This document shows positions 34,750 to 47,624 of a DNA stretch of 64,000 nt, one piece after another; within the stretch, counting starts at the first letter, position 1, and every line of letters starts with the position of its first letter. Location of the stretch: NCBI GenBank assembly GCA_022749755.1, contig CM040443.1, positions 17,079,244-17,143,243 of the forward strand, written 5' to 3'. This stretch comes from Azadirachta indica. Lineage: Eukaryota > Streptophyta > Magnoliopsida > Sapindales > Meliaceae. The notes under the pieces were generated by a model. It was not told where the DNA came from and did no database searches. It saw only the letters and a program-made list of their open reading frames with translations. The translations under genes were made by a program, and so were the position numbers.

Positions 34750-37010
34750 TGGTTGACACATTGCAATCGTTAATTCTAGCCTAATTTTCTATGGTGAAAA
34801 CTATGATTTTTGCTCCATCAAAATGAAGACCTATTTTTGTGCTCAAGATTTGTGGGGTTGTCAATAAAGGAGTCACTATCCCTCAAGACATTTCCCATTT
34901 ATTGATAGGATAAAAAAAGGAATTAAAAGATAATCAGTTAAAAGATTTTCAAGCATTACTTGCTCTATAGCTCAGCTGAGAGACAAATTATTTCCACATA
35001 TTATAGGAGCTAAAACAGCCAAGGAAGCATGAGATTAGTTGAAGGACAAGTTTCAAGGCAATGATAAGGTACGTGTCTCAAAAATCCAAATTTTGAGAGG
35101 AAAGTTTGAAAATCTAAAAATAAAAGAATCTGAGACTACTAAAGATTACTTTACTAAAGTAGATGAAGTAGTAAATCAATTGAGAGCCCATGGAGAAGAT
35201 GTTCCTAAAGATAAAGTTGTTGGAAAAATTCTACTTATTTGTACAGAAAAATATGATCCAATAATTACTGCTGTTGAAGAATCTAAAGATGTAGAAAAAT
35301 TGAAAACTACTATATTAATGGGTGATGAATGTTTTAAAAGTGTAGGTTTATTAACAGAAATATTATGATTTACACTTAATAATGTCCTTTTGTTCCCCAA
35401 AAATGAAGCATATTCCTTTATATTGAATTGTAAAATATGAATTGGACTAAATAGTGGATTTTGCTCAGGTTTCGTATAATGAATGTATCTTTTGATCCAA
35501 AACCTTAATTAATACAATTCTTAAGCTAGACAAACGTAGACTCATTACTTCACAACTTTGTAAATCAAAGGTTGGACCAGTTCGAGTAATTAATGGGACA
35601 AAATTGGGCTTCAACAGAACTCTCAAGTGCATCTTCGGACAAACCCAACATGCTTCTGTATTTTGGCTGTATCTCCTAAAATATGTACCCAAAAATCATA
35701 TGAGATGTTCCACAAAGCTAATAAAGAACTCTAAATTTTTTATGTTTTACATATTCTCAAATTTCAATTGGTTGGCTATCAACAAGAGCCATCATTCTAA
35801 AATGGTGGTGGAGAAATGCAACTTGAACATCTATGTCTATTTTCAACATAACTTACATTCTACAAAATCAATAAGGGTGAGATATAGATCATTAGAAAAC
35901 TGAGTTCCTACAACTTTGAAGAAGATCATTTCACAAATTTCGGTGGTTTCAATTGTTAAAAATGTGTTGCAAGTTGGTAGAGCGTGATTAATTGAAAATT
36001 GGCAAATTATGTTCACACATATGAAGTATCTTTGCTTTACCTATGTAAAGAAAGATGTGGAAGTGAGGAAGGAGAATCTTAATTATCATTTTGTTTCCTT
36101 TTTGTAATTTGAATTCGATTAAATAATGTCTTTCTAAATTAGTAATTAGGGTTAAGGGTGTAGTTTTGTTGATTTTATAGCATTGTACTTTTATCATTCC
36201 AAGTTGTGCTCAATGCAAAATCTTTTCAATTGAGTGAATTATATTTCTTAAAAGTGTTTTGGATTGTTAGGAGGCTTGATTCATTGTTAACAAAAGGTAC
36301 ACTAAATGCTTGCACATTTTCTACAAACCAAGAATAAGGTATGTTATAGATTTCACAAATAAATTAAATGATTAATTTTTTATTTTGTTACCTTTTCTTC
36401 AAAGAGGTATTGTGATGTATTTTAACATAGTTATCTTCCGATTAAGATCATCTATTAAGTGATTCTTAATTGAGTTAAAAAAAATGAGTAAAGAATGATT
36501 TTCATAATTATGAACAAAATGAATCCCTAATGCCCTAATAGTTAATAATATTAAATTTACATTCAACAAGTAACAAATTCATTTTATTTTCATCATATTT
36601 GAACAATTGATTTGTAAATCTTGTATAATGCATTCTCTGTGGACTGACACTTGGACTTCTTAACTTTATTACTTGAGATAACCTATACTTAGAAGTTACA
36701 ACCTTTAAGTTGTAGCAATGGGCTCTCTGGAAGCACATGAAAAAGGATTAGAAAGGCGTTATGAAAATTACACAAAAAATGTTTTTCAATCTAAAGTAAA
36801 TATGCGATCTCAAAAATTTTAGAAAGGTGGAAGTAAATCTAGCAAAGAAAAACAACATGTAGCATATGTAAAAGAAAGGGCCACCTAGAGAAAGACTATT
36901 AGTTTAAAGGAAAAGCACACAGTCAAAATTGTAAAAAGATTGGACATAAAGAAAAATCTTGCCGTTTAAAACAAAATCATCAAGCTAATTTCTCCAAAAA
37001 CCAAGATTCA
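34750..37010 (+). pseudogene. copia gag, interrupted by the solo LTR
   Basis: MVDTLQSLIP starts at 34750, followed by CAQDLWG, which is the start of the UBN2-type capsid. 35039-35322 reads KVRVSKIQILRGKFENLKIK, then ETTKDYFTKVDEVVNQLRAH. After the inserted LTR the same frame context resumes as MGSLEAHEKGLERRYENYTK (36718 onward) and then decayed CCHC knuckles near 36860-36970. Frame changes and stops make it non-functional. Confidence 0.85.
35323..36717 (+). repeat. Solo LTR of family Y (TSD ATGGG)
   Basis: 1395 bp, TGATGAATGTTTTAAAAG...AAGTTGTAGCA, flanked by ATGGG at 35318-35322 and 36718-36722. Removing it rejoins the copia gag motif LMGSLEAHEK, which proves the insertion and its exact ends. 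It also fixes the LTR ends for family Y. Confidence 0.93.
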
Positions 37011-37029
37011 AAACTACTCTCTTTTATGT

Positions 37030-39780
37030 CCTTCAAGATACATCAGTAGCGAAAGAAGATATATGGTATCTGAATAGTAGTTGTAGTAACCACATGACAA
37101 AAGATGAGAGTATTTTCTATAACCTTAATAAAATCAAGATAAGAATCAAAATTGGCAATGGTGATTACATGAAGGCAACAAGCAAAGGCACTATTGCTGT
37201 TGACACAAAGAAGGGTAAGAGATACATCAACCAAGTACTCTTAGTCCCAATAATAGATTAGAACTTACTCAATGTAGGACAAATGATAGAGAATGGATAC
37301 TCTTTGCATCTTTAAGGAGACTCTTGCACAATCTTTGACAAGAAAGAAAAATCTCTTGTAATTGCAAAAGTCAAAAAGCAAGAGAATCGATGCTTTCCAA
37401 TCCAATAGAGGTATTCCAACAACATTGTGATGAAGTCACAAGTGGACAAGTGGTGGCTTTGGCATAGGAGATTTGAACATTTTAATTTTCTTGGATTGAA
37501 GATCCTTCAACAGTTTATGTGAGACCTACCAACGATCAAAGAGCTTGATGAAGTTTGCGAAGGGTATATGCTTGGGAAGAAACAGTGGTAACCATTCTCA
37601 TTTACCAAAGCTTGGAGAGCCAAAGAGCCACTAGAGCTGGTCTATACAGACATTTATGGCCCAATGTAGACTCCATCACATGATCAAAATAGGTACTTCA
37701 TTCTCTTTATCGATGACTATGCAAGAATAACGTGGGTTTATTTTTTACATAAAAAGTCGTAAGTTTTTTAAGTTTTCAAAAAATTCAAAACACATGTCGA
37801 GAAGCAAAGAGGCTGTTACATAAAGACAATAAGAAATGCTAGAGGCAAAGAATACACTTCTAAATAATTGAATAAGTTTTGTGAAGATAAAGGCATGGAG
37901 CATCACTTACAATTGGATACACACCAGAACAAAATAGAGTACCAAAAAAGAAGAATAGAACTATAATGGAAATAAAAGAGCATGTTGATGGAAAAAAACT
38001 TTCGAAAACCTTCTGGGCAGAAACTGTAAGCACTGTAATCTACTTGCTTAACAAATGTCCAACCAAGCTGTATAAGACAAGACACTAGTTGAAGCATGAA
38101 ATGGAAGAAAATCGTTACCAAAGCATTTTAGAGTCTTTGGTTGTATCTGTTACACTTATATACCATAAGAGAAAAGTTGCAAGTTATATGAGAAAACTAA
38201 TAAAGGAATCTTCCTAGGCCATACCACTCAATCAAAAGGCTACAGAGTCTATAGCTTAAGAATAAGAAAGCTAATCATCAGCCAAGATGTGAAGTTTAAT
38301 GAAGACACTGCCTACAACTAGGGGATAGAACAATTTCAAAGAAAAAGCATCAATTTGTAAATACCATTGCAACAAGAAGGAAAAGAAAACAGGAAGCCAC
38401 TAGAGTCACCATCACATACAACCATAGGAGGACTACTTCATTCCTCTTTAGACTTAATACCAAGAAAAACCAAGTGCTTGTTAGCGATTTACAAGACATG
38501 TAACTTGATGATCAAAAAGCAAGATAATTATGAAGCAACTTCAAAGTAAGAAGTTTAGAGGAATGCTACAGAAGAAGAAATAATAATGATCGAGAAGCAC
38601 AAAACTTGGAACTAGTAGATCTTCCTTAAGACAAAGAAGTCATTAGAGTTAACTGGGCCTATAATACAAAGCTTAACTCTGATGATGAATTCAAAGGCAC
38701 AAGGCAAGACTTGTTGCGAAAGGATATGCGCAACAATTAAGCATTGACTACAATAAGATGCTTGCTCTAATTGCTCAATTTGACTCAATAAAAGCACTAA
38801 TTGCACTTACAACACAAAAAAGGTGGAAGATTTATCAACTAGAGTCAAGTTAGTTTTCTTAACGACTACCTTTAAGAGGAAATCTATATAGAGCAACTTC
38901 AAGGGTTCGTAGTACAAGGTCAACAAGGTAAAGTAGTAAGACTAAAGAAAACACTATATAGATTAAGCAAACCCCATAAGCCTAATATAGCAGGATTGAT
39001 AGCTACTTTATTGAGCAAAGGATTTAGAAGGAGCAAAAGTGAGCCAAACACTCAATATCAAGACCCAAGATACAGCTAACATGCTTATTGTTTCTTTATA
39101 TGTCGATGATCTCATTTACACAAGAAACAACTACAAAATGATTAAGGGATTCAATGTAGACATAATGAAGAAGTTTAAGATGACTGATCTAGTCTATTAC
39201 ACTACTTTCCTGGGATTAAGATTATTTAAAGAGAAGATGGAATCTTCATTTCTCAAAAAAAGTATATAGAAAATCTTTAAAAAATGTTCAAGATGAAAGG
39301 CTATAAGACAGTAGCAACTTTACTTGACAAAAACAAAGCGCTCAAGAAGGAAAACAACATACCAAAGGCATAAAACTTGCAGTTTCAAAGCTTTATTAAA
39401 AGTCTGCTCTATTTGACAGCTACAAGGCCAAATATTATCTACATAACATGTCTCCTATCAATATTCATATAGAATGCAAGCTAAGTTCATTATAAAGCAG
39501 CAAAAAAGGTTATTAGATACTTGCAAGGAACAAAGAACTATGGCATATAGTATAAATCGACACCTGACTCTAGACTAATTGGGAATATAAATAGTGACTG
39601 GCAAGATCAGTGTATGACATTAAGGGTACCTCAGGTTATGCATTTACACTTAGCTCAAGAATCTTCTCTTGGGCATCAAACAAATAGTCAATAGTGGCAC
39701 AATCTTTAGCAGAAGTAAAGTACATTGTAGTAGCAATGACAAAAAGTCAAACAATATAGCTCAAGCGTATACTTGAGGTA
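37030..39780 (+). pseudogene. copia pol relic (protease, integrase, RT, RNase H)
   Basis: The protease region reads WYLNSSCSNHMTKDES-like near 37070. Integrase has LELVYTDIYGPM and NRYFILFIDDYARITWVYFL (37630-37745). RT has decayed motifs, then LIVSLYVDDLIYTRNN with the catalytic YVDD (39081-39128). RNase H ends near VAQSLAEVKYIVVAMTKSQT (39695-39750). Each part lies in a different frame with stops. Confidence 0.85.
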
Positions 39781-39859
39781 AGAAGTCTTTAGTATAAACT
39801 AGAAGTGTTTAGGAAGCAACTAAAAAAAAGTGCTCAATAAAATATTAAAAGAATTCTCT

Positions 39860-41748
39860 AGACTCTTTGAACACAAGTTATAATTCATTAACTTGTAACT
39901 TATTGGACTCATGCTTTTGCCACAATAGTTTACTTAATTAATCGCATACCAACCACCATCCTTAAACTTTCCTCTCTATATGAAAATAGTTTTGGGACTA
40001 CACCTAACTACTCCAAATTAAAAATATTTCGTTGTCTTTGTTACCCCTGGCTTAGCCTATACACAGCTCACAAACTAGAATCTCATTCCAAAACATGTGT
40101 CGTCATAGGATATTCTCTAACTTATAGTGTTTACCATTGTCTTGATCCCTCAACTTCCAAAATTTATATCTCTCAACACGCCAAGTTTGATGAATCTTTG
40201 TTTCCTTCCATCAATCTATTACAACAATATACTCGTCCCCAAAAATTCGTGTCTTGTCTTCTTCTCCATTGCCACCATCTAATTCACCATTTATAATAAC
40301 TACTCCTTTATAATTGCCCAGCGAAGCTCTACCACTAACTGCGTTGCCTAACACCATACCTGCCTCAAATTTCTATAAACCTGTCCCTCAAAACATTTCA
40401 CAACAGCCTACACTATAAAATATTCCACAAATTACCCACAAAATGACCACTCAGTCCAAGAACTACATTCATAAATACCTCAAAAAATTGAACCTATACA
40501 TTTAATTAATTGAATCTGATGACCTTGAACCAACCACATTGACTAAAGCCCTGAAAGATCCTAAATGGCATTGAACTATGTCAGAGGAGTATGATTCATT
40601 GGTCAAGAATAGGTCATGATAGTTGGTACCAACTATTACGAGTCAAAACCTTATTGGATAAGTGGATTTTAAGAACTAAATATAAATATAATAATTCTGT
40701 TGATACGTTCAAGGTTCATTTAGTTGTAAAGGGCTTTCACCAAAGACCAAGGATAGATTACAATGACACGTTCAACCTTATGATTAAACCAACCACCATT
40801 CATGTTGTGCTTAGTATAGTTGCAAGGCAAGGATAGTCTTCAAGACAACTCTACATAAACTAATTGAAAGCATGACCCAGCTACCAAGATTTTGTTAATA
40901 AAGATAACCCAACACATGTGTGCAAGCTCAGTAAAGCCATCTATGGCTTGAAACAAGCTCCTCGAGTATGGTATCAAGAACTTAAAAATTTTCTTCTTTT
41001 GATTGGTTTTAAGCATTCATATGCTAATGCTTCCCTTTTTATCTTTAATATTGATGGTGATATTCTATATCTCATTGTTTACATTGATGACATAATCATT
41101 ACGGTAATAACACTGCTATGGTAGATCGATTTATGATTGCTCTAACTTAGTAATTTTCTATAAAGGATCTTAGGTTGTTAAGTTATTTTTTGGGTGCAAA
41201 AATTGTTCCTAACAAAAATGGTGCACTAATCTTCTTAAAGAGGCTACATTTAAGACTCTTAACACAAACTCAAATGAACGAAGCCAAACCTATTCTCACT
41301 CTAATGCAAACATTTCTTTCTCTTATTCTGCATTCTAGCTCTCATTTATTGGATCCGTCTCAATACCAAACGGTTGTGGGTAGCCTTCAATACTTATTAT
41401 AAGGCTAGACATTGCCTTTGCTATTAACAAGTTATCCCTATACATACATCATCCAATAACTAAGCATTGGTCTTATAAAGCGCCTTTTACATTATCTGGT
41501 TGAAACCACTACTGATGGCTTACAAATTTACCATGATTCTTCTCTTAGTTTGCATACCTTTTCTAATGCTGATTGTGTGGGGGACAACAATAATTTATCA
41601 TCGATAGGTGCTTATATTGTTTATCTTGGAGAATATACTACTTCTAAAGTTCTAAAAAGCAAAGGCCTGTTGCTAGATCTTCTACCCAGGTAGAGTATCT
41701 ATCGATTGCCAACATTGCTGTTGAAATTAAATGGATTTGTTATCTAAT
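39860..41748 (+). pseudogene. Second Ty1/copia relic (integrase, RT, RNase H)
   Basis: The integrase end reads YWTHAFATIVYLINRIPTTI and FGTTPNYSKLKIFRCLCYPW (~39898-40060). RT has KVHLVVKGFHQRPRIDYNDT, LSKAIYGLKQAPRVWYQELK and LIVYIDDIIIT (40590-41100). RNase H ends VARSSTQVEYLSIANIAVEI (41670-41725). The reading SNLGITLL continues at 45021-45052, beyond the solo Z LTR, so that LTR was inserted into this element. It is heavily broken, and no LTR of its own was found. Confidence 0.85.
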
Positions 41749-44700
41749 TGTGACAATGTAATCTACAAGTATACGAAGTCATACCAAGTAATAAAGTGAT
41801 AAGTAAGAGTATCATCCCACGAGGATTAAATTTTTGAATTAAAACTAAGTACAATGGTTATGGTAACTTAATTTTATTTAGCCAACCTAATTTCATGAAC
41901 AAATTTAAATATAAAAGCATAATTAAATAACAAACTAAACTAAAGAAAATGAAAATCTCTATTATGATTTCACTTATTTAGGGTCTTGATTTCACTTATT
42001 TAACCCCATGTTTTCCCAATTGACAATTGTTAATGCATTCCGATTTAATCTACTAATCACAGGTTATAAACTGACCTAGTTCCCTTTCCTGAGTGCTAAA
42101 CAAAGTCTTATGTATAACTAACCATGTCAATATTTGTATCTAACTAGATTAGATTATACATTCATTACGCTTTACCTGTAATTAACTACCAAGGACTTGA
42201 TCACCTTCTAATTTCACAATATCTAACTTATGTTAATTTGATTATCTAGTTGTTGATCTCGTCCCGATATTACAACTTCCTAAATTCTGTTACCTCAACC
42301 TGATAAACAACTTAATCTTTCTCAAGCATCAAATAATTCATCATCAATAAACTAATTTATCGTAAAATGAGTTAGAGACATTAAGCATTAGATAACACGA
42401 AATAAAATTGTACTAACATGAATAGAAATACCAACTAATCCTAATTAGTTATTATCAATGTTTTCAAGTTCAATTCACTAATCACAGGCTAAAATTATCT
42501 CATTACCTCTCTCAAATGTTAAACACGATCTTATGCCTAATCAAATTAAGTTAATATCTCTATCTGACTCGTTCAATTAAATACGCATTAAAAATGATTT
42601 GTTATTAATTATTCAAAATTCAACTACTTCTTTGAATCTTGTAATTTTAATAGTTGATATGATTATCTAGGTCTTAAGGTCCTCCCAAACTCTTAGAAAT
42701 CCAAATTGTATTTTTCCTATACTAGTGAATAAATTAAACTCCTCGAAGTATTAACGTATTCACACAAATTAATCAATTCATCCGAACAACAAATTGAAAG
42801 CATTACAAATAAGGATAAACACAAGTGAATGAACATAGCTCAAATAAACATTAACAACATTAAAGTATATCAATCATAGTTCCAATAAGCTAAATTAACT
42901 ATCTAAAATATAAAATCAAGTCTATCATAGAAAAATCTATAACAATCATTAACAAGAAATTTGTAAATGTAAATATATCCAAAAACGATATTTCAAAATA
43001 TAAATTTCAAGAGGTAAAACGAAGGAAGAGAGAAAACTCGGATTGAGAGATGCTCTAAGCCTCTAATTTTTTAGGAATCTGCCAAGAAACTTCAAGGAAT
43101 TGTTGAACTCCAAGCTTCTCTCTCTACATTGTAAGAAATGAATAGGTATAAAACATATTTAGCTACATATTTTTTTGTTAAAATGTTGCTCCATTTGCAA
43201 GCCTCAAATAATACTTTATGCAGAGCTTTAATTTATTCAAACCCACTTTCAATCATGCGAATACTAGTGTCAAATAAATATGGTTGGAAATGAATAGGTA
43301 CAAAATATTTTAGTTCATTTTATTACGAAAGGTCTTATAATTTTACTTAAATTCAAATTTATGATAGTTTCTATTTTGTCTTTAATAAGTTAAAGAAACC
43401 TCTAGTGCACACCATGTGCATTATATGGCTTTCAATACAGATACTCAAGTTGATTCACCATCACAAGAGAACATATGGAAGTTTGTTACTTTATTAATAC
43501 AATGAAACAAACTGATTATGGTTTCTTACTCTATATTGGCAATTAGGTGTTCTCTATTAGGACTACAATATTATTATGTTCATTACAATGCTTAAATTCA
43601 TTTAGAGACTAGATTTTCTTAAAAACCTGAAAAATAAGATTGTTTAGGTTAGGATGATCATGTGTTTAGATTTTCTTAAGTAATTTCATAAGAAGGAAAT
43701 TAGAGGATCTTTGTTAGTTTTGAAATGTTGTTGCTTTATGTTACTATTTCGTTTATGGTTAAGATATGCTAATGTTATGGTTATGATATACATATTGGCA
43801 GTTGGTGTTGTTCTAATTTTGTGCAATGTACATGCAAGGAGTGCAATGTGTTTAATTGAAGTTTGAGCTCTAGCAGAACATTTGGCTTTGCCAACATGTA
43901 TCAAGTTACACATATAGAGAAGTTTTGTAAAATAGGGAAGATGTGTGTCCCAGAATTCACAATGTAATGTAGTTAAAAGGTGACTGTTTGTGATTTTTTA
44001 TTGGTAGTTTTAGTTGTACTGAATTTAGTTAACTTTACAATTTTAGGAATGTTAATGGTAAACTTAGTTCAAATTTTTATTGCTAGTAATCAATGGATTA
44101 AAATTTTTTGTTTATTGTAGCTTTTCTACAAATTTTATTGCATATAAAATAAAAATTTCAGTCTTACTTTTCAAGTTTTTAGTGCTATCTAATGTTTGCA
44201 ATATTTAACCAATTAAATTGTTCAAAATTGGTCTTGATATTTTGTTCACATTTAATATTCAAATTAATTTAATGGGATCAATATTTAAGTGAATAAAAGT
44301 ATTATGAAATAGCCAATATTTTTTATGCCAAACATTTGGCAACAAAAGGTATTAGTAAAAAAAGATAATTTTTTTCAAATTATTTGCAGCTGTTACACAT
44401 CAGCTGCAAAATGGTTGCAAATCAATTGTAGCTAACAATAATTTTTTGCGACATGTCTTATTGCAGCCAATGGAATTTGGCTATAAACGACTGGAATTTG
44501 GCCATAAAAATGATTTTGCGATTGAATTTGTATTATTTGCTGTTGAAAAATTTAGCCACAAAAGACAATTTTTCTTGTAGTGCTAGAAAATTTAGGCCAT
44601 CTCTCATACTTGTGTTTCTCTCACTATAAGCTGCCTTTTATATTTGGAACCGTGGTGGCTAATCTTAGAAAACACAAAAACCTAGGAATGGTCAAATCTG

Positions 44701-45020
44701 GCCATCTAATGCTGATCTAACGGCTTACAAATCTTCAAGGGACGTCATTTAAAACATATAGGGCGTGGGTGCGCCATGCTTGACCACTTCCCTTTTTGCA
44801 ATTCTTGCATTCTGGTCCCTGTTTTCTTGTTTTTTTGGTCATCATTTTGGTGGATTGCGTTTTAGTCCTTGTTTTCGTGCCATTAATTACTTTGGACAAG
44901 GATTTCTACATTTTTTCTCAAAAACATAAAATTTTATCAAAACAACACTAGAACTTGAGGATTTGTTCACATATTCAAGTTTGAAAGCCTAAGATAAGTG
45001 AGTAAAATACTCAGTTATCA
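41749..45020 (-). repeat. Solo LTR of family Z (TSD CTAAT), containing a CACTA element
   Basis: Read on the minus strand it starts TGATAACTGAGTATTTTACT at 45020 and ends ACTTGTAGATTACATTGTCACA at 41749 (shown here in part). It is flanked by CTAAT at 41744-41748 and 45021-45025. Without the inserted 1456 bp element it is ~1.8 kb. A diverged block occurs twice (around 42045-42150 and 42475-42560, both with CTAATCACAGG), so it carries an internal duplication relative to 62690. The family motif ATGGCGCACCCACGC is at 44764-44778 (minus). Confidence 0.85.
43127..44582. mobile_element. Non-autonomous CACTA (En/Spm-type) element, TSD CTA
   Basis: 1456 bp. The right end TTTTTCTTGTAGTG is the reverse of the canonical CACTACAAGAAAAA, and the left end CATTGTAAGAAA is a diverged copy. 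CTA flanks both sides (43124-43126, 44583-44585), the 3-bp duplication of this superfamily. Subterminal words such as GAATTTGGCYATAAA repeat near the right end. No transposase is visible, so movement would need an autonomous relative. Confidence 0.88.
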
Positions 45021-45052
45021 CTAATTACTTTCAAATCTTGGTATTACACTTC

Positions 45053-45239
45053 TGTTATGAAACCTCGCAATCGGCAAGTATACGAGATTGTACCAATAGT
45101 ATAATGATAGAAAGGGTTTATCTTGACTACATGACTAAGTTTTTTGAATTTTACGCTAATTACTGCAATTATGATAATTCTACTTTATCTAGACAAACCT
45201 TAATTTAAGAGATGGAAATAAGAAAATATTAAACTGTAT
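45053..45239 (-). repeat. Z element LTR, segment 1 (3' end of the minus-strand LTR)
   Basis: Aligns with the start of the plus-strand view of the LTR at 62396. The minus-strand reading ends CTCGTATACTTGCCGATTGC near 45065. It joins 47521-47624 and 60443-61750 once the LINE and the Y element are removed. Confidence 0.7.
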
Positions 45240-47520
45240 CACTAATCATCTTTTTGATAATATTACAATCGAGCATCCAAATTTTGGTTCTAATGTAGAA
45301 ATTCATTATAAGCACCTCCCTTCCAAGTATACTGAATGTCATTGAGTACAAAGTTGTCAATATGCTAACATAAAAACAAAAGAAGCTACTAATATGTAAA
45401 GTTCAACTTTGCTTCCGAAAATTATTTGAATGGCAGCAAACTAAAATAGAGCTATAGGCTACTTGCTAAGGACGCGGGAAGCAATTCATCAAAAAATAAT
45501 GAAACTCAACTAAATCTAAATTGTGAGGGTCAAGAAAGTCTTCCTGCAACCATAAACATTGATGAAAAGATTCAAAGAGAGATTAAACCTAAGCTGAATA
45601 CAAATACTAGTTCTACACAAGAGAGATTGCCTATAGTTACTATAGACTTGAATAATGCCATCTCTACAAGTGGCAAAGATAAAAATCCAAGTATTGATGA
45701 GAAGGGGCAAAGCGTGATAGAACTAAAGCTGAACAAAGATACTACTTCTACATAAGAGAAATTGCCTTTTTCCACACTAGGTTTGAGTAATGTCATTTCT
45801 CAAGTGGCAAAGATAAAAATCCAATTATTTCTAACACTTTAGCTTCCAACATGGCAGATGTTATTAAGGATTTAACCTTGTGTCTTTCTCCTTCTTTCCA
45901 AGTTTGTTTTCCAAATCTATTCAATGAAATTTATAAGGTACTTTTACCTAGAGTTCCTTCTTGTGATAAGTTCGTTTGGATTAATTCCAAATTTGGTGAC
46001 TTATCTCTTAAAGACAGCCATGAATTTTGTCAAAATAAAAAACAAGCATGCCCTATATTCTCAACTATTTGAAAGATTTCTATTCCTCCAAAGTATGCTA
46101 TTCTTATTTGGTGTCTTTTACACAATAAAGTCTCTACAGATGATAATCTTTTAAGGAGAAGACTGCATATCATTTCAACATGTCAACCCTGTCCAAAGTT
46201 TGCACATGTAGAAAACCATAGAGCATTTGCTCTTTCATTGTAGCTTTGCATAATCTATATGGAATTGGTTGGTATTCATCTTTAATACCCATGTTCCTAT
46301 TGATGATAATGGTTTATCATTTCAATATTCTCTTATGATGAAACAATTTCCTTCTCAAATTCAGAACTTGTGGGTTGTAGCTTGTTGTCATGTGACTAAT
46401 ACTATTTAGAGAGTTTGCAATCTACTTCATTTTGAGAACTTGAAACAACTATTTCTAGTGTGATGGCATATTGGAAACACCTATTCATCACCATTGCCAA
46501 TTCTATCTAGGTCACGTGGTTCATTTTAATGATCTTAGAGTCTTGAATCATCTTAGAATCAATCATAAATTTGGTAAAGCACCCAAGATCTTCCCGATTA
46601 GCCAGCAAAATAGTGATGGTTTATCTAAGGGTAATCCAGGCTTGTCTGCTTATGGTAGTGTTTTCCAAGATCACGATGGTTCTTTCATTGGTAGGTTTTC
46701 GGTGATCCTTGTTTATTATTCATCATTCTATGCAGAATTTATGGTAGTCATTATTGCCATTGAAAGAGCCTAGGCTAGGGGTTGGCATCATATTTAGATA
46801 AAGAGTGACTCCCGTTCACTAGTTTATTGTTCAAACGCTATACAATTTTCTTCTCCTTAACAACTAGCAATTCAATGGTCCAATTGTTTGACTCTAATTC
46901 AAAAAATGATGGTTTTTATCTCTCACATTTTTCATGAGAGAATTTGTCCTTTCTTATGTGCAGGCTATTAGTCTATGGTTGCCAAAATGTGCAGCCTTCA
47001 TTTGTCTACTACTCTACTATGCTTCTATTGATTGTTTTTTAGCTTGTTCTTCAAGTGAGGGCCACACAGTCCTTTTGTAATTTTCTGTTGGAAAGATTTT
47101 GTTCTACTGTTACTTTATTGCTGCTATGGCTGCTGGTTTATGGTTACTAGGTATTAAATATGTAGTGTTTAATAGTTTACTACTTTGCTCTGCCTTTGCT
47201 AATGAATTAGGCTAACTACTACTAATGTAAGTACAGCTACTAGGACATTGCTACTGCAATGTTCTAGTGTTGGGGCTAATGATTTTTAGGCTTCCTGCTA
47301 CTAATGCAAGTACAGTTATTGGGGGATTAATATTGTAGTGTTCTAGTGTTTGGAGCTGTATTTTTCTTTTTTTCATGCTATTGTATTTGCTACGAAAGTG
47401 TTTTTTCTTTGCCACAACTTTCACTTTTTCGGTTCTTCATTTGTAATACTCTTCTTCTTGTATCATTTATTTAATATATTATTTTAATTATAAAAAATAA
47501 TAAAAAGAAAAATAAACAAG
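45240..47520 (+). mobile_element. LINE (L1-type), 5'-truncated and degenerate
   Basis: The 3' part of a non-LTR element. 45850-46330 reads as the zf-RVT region that follows LINE RT (FGDLSLKDSHEF, IPPKYAILIWCLLHNKVSTD). 46590-46960 is an RNase H with all three acidic residues: NSDGLSKGNPGLSAYGSVF, then YAEFMVVIIAIERA, then IKSDSRSLVY. Stops and frame changes are frequent. A ~550 bp 3' untranslated region ends in an A-rich tail (about 47480-47520). The RT itself is missing. It sits inside a Z LTR. Confidence 0.8.
45589..45835 (+). repeat. In-frame tandem repeat of ~130 bp in the LINE fragment
   Basis: Two units, 45589-45721 and 45722-45835. The first reads KLNTNTSSTQERLPIVTIDL and ISTSGKDKNPSIDEK; the second reads KLNKDTTST-stop-EKLPFSTLGL. 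The second unit is slightly shorter with a frame change. Confidence 0.7.
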
Positions 47521-47624
47521 AAACAAAATTTATAGAGGAAGCATGTGAAAATGGTGTGGAAATGGTTTGAGGCCTTGACTTCACGTAATTTTCAATATAT
47601 TTATCCTAATTAGGACTTGCTAAT
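47521..47624 (-). repeat. Z element LTR, segment 2
   Basis: The ~100 bp between the LINE tail and the Y element aligns with Z LTR sequence near 41960-42050 and 62590-62690 (AGGGTCTTGATTTCAC-type region). It ends in CTAAT, the target duplication of the Y element. Confidence 0.6.

Larger units (their letters stand above)
34389..39790 (+). mobile_element. Ty1/copia relic, split by a solo Y LTR
   Basis: A 5' LTR end with promoter-like CCTATAAATAGG (34444) and a primer site TGGTATTAGAGC (34693) is followed by gag, zinc knuckle, protease, integrase, RT and RNase H remnants in the copia order. The 35323-36717 solo LTR interrupts gag. It contains dozens of stops and frame changes. No matching 3' LTR is visible before the next element at ~39860, so it is truncated. 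Confidence 0.85.
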
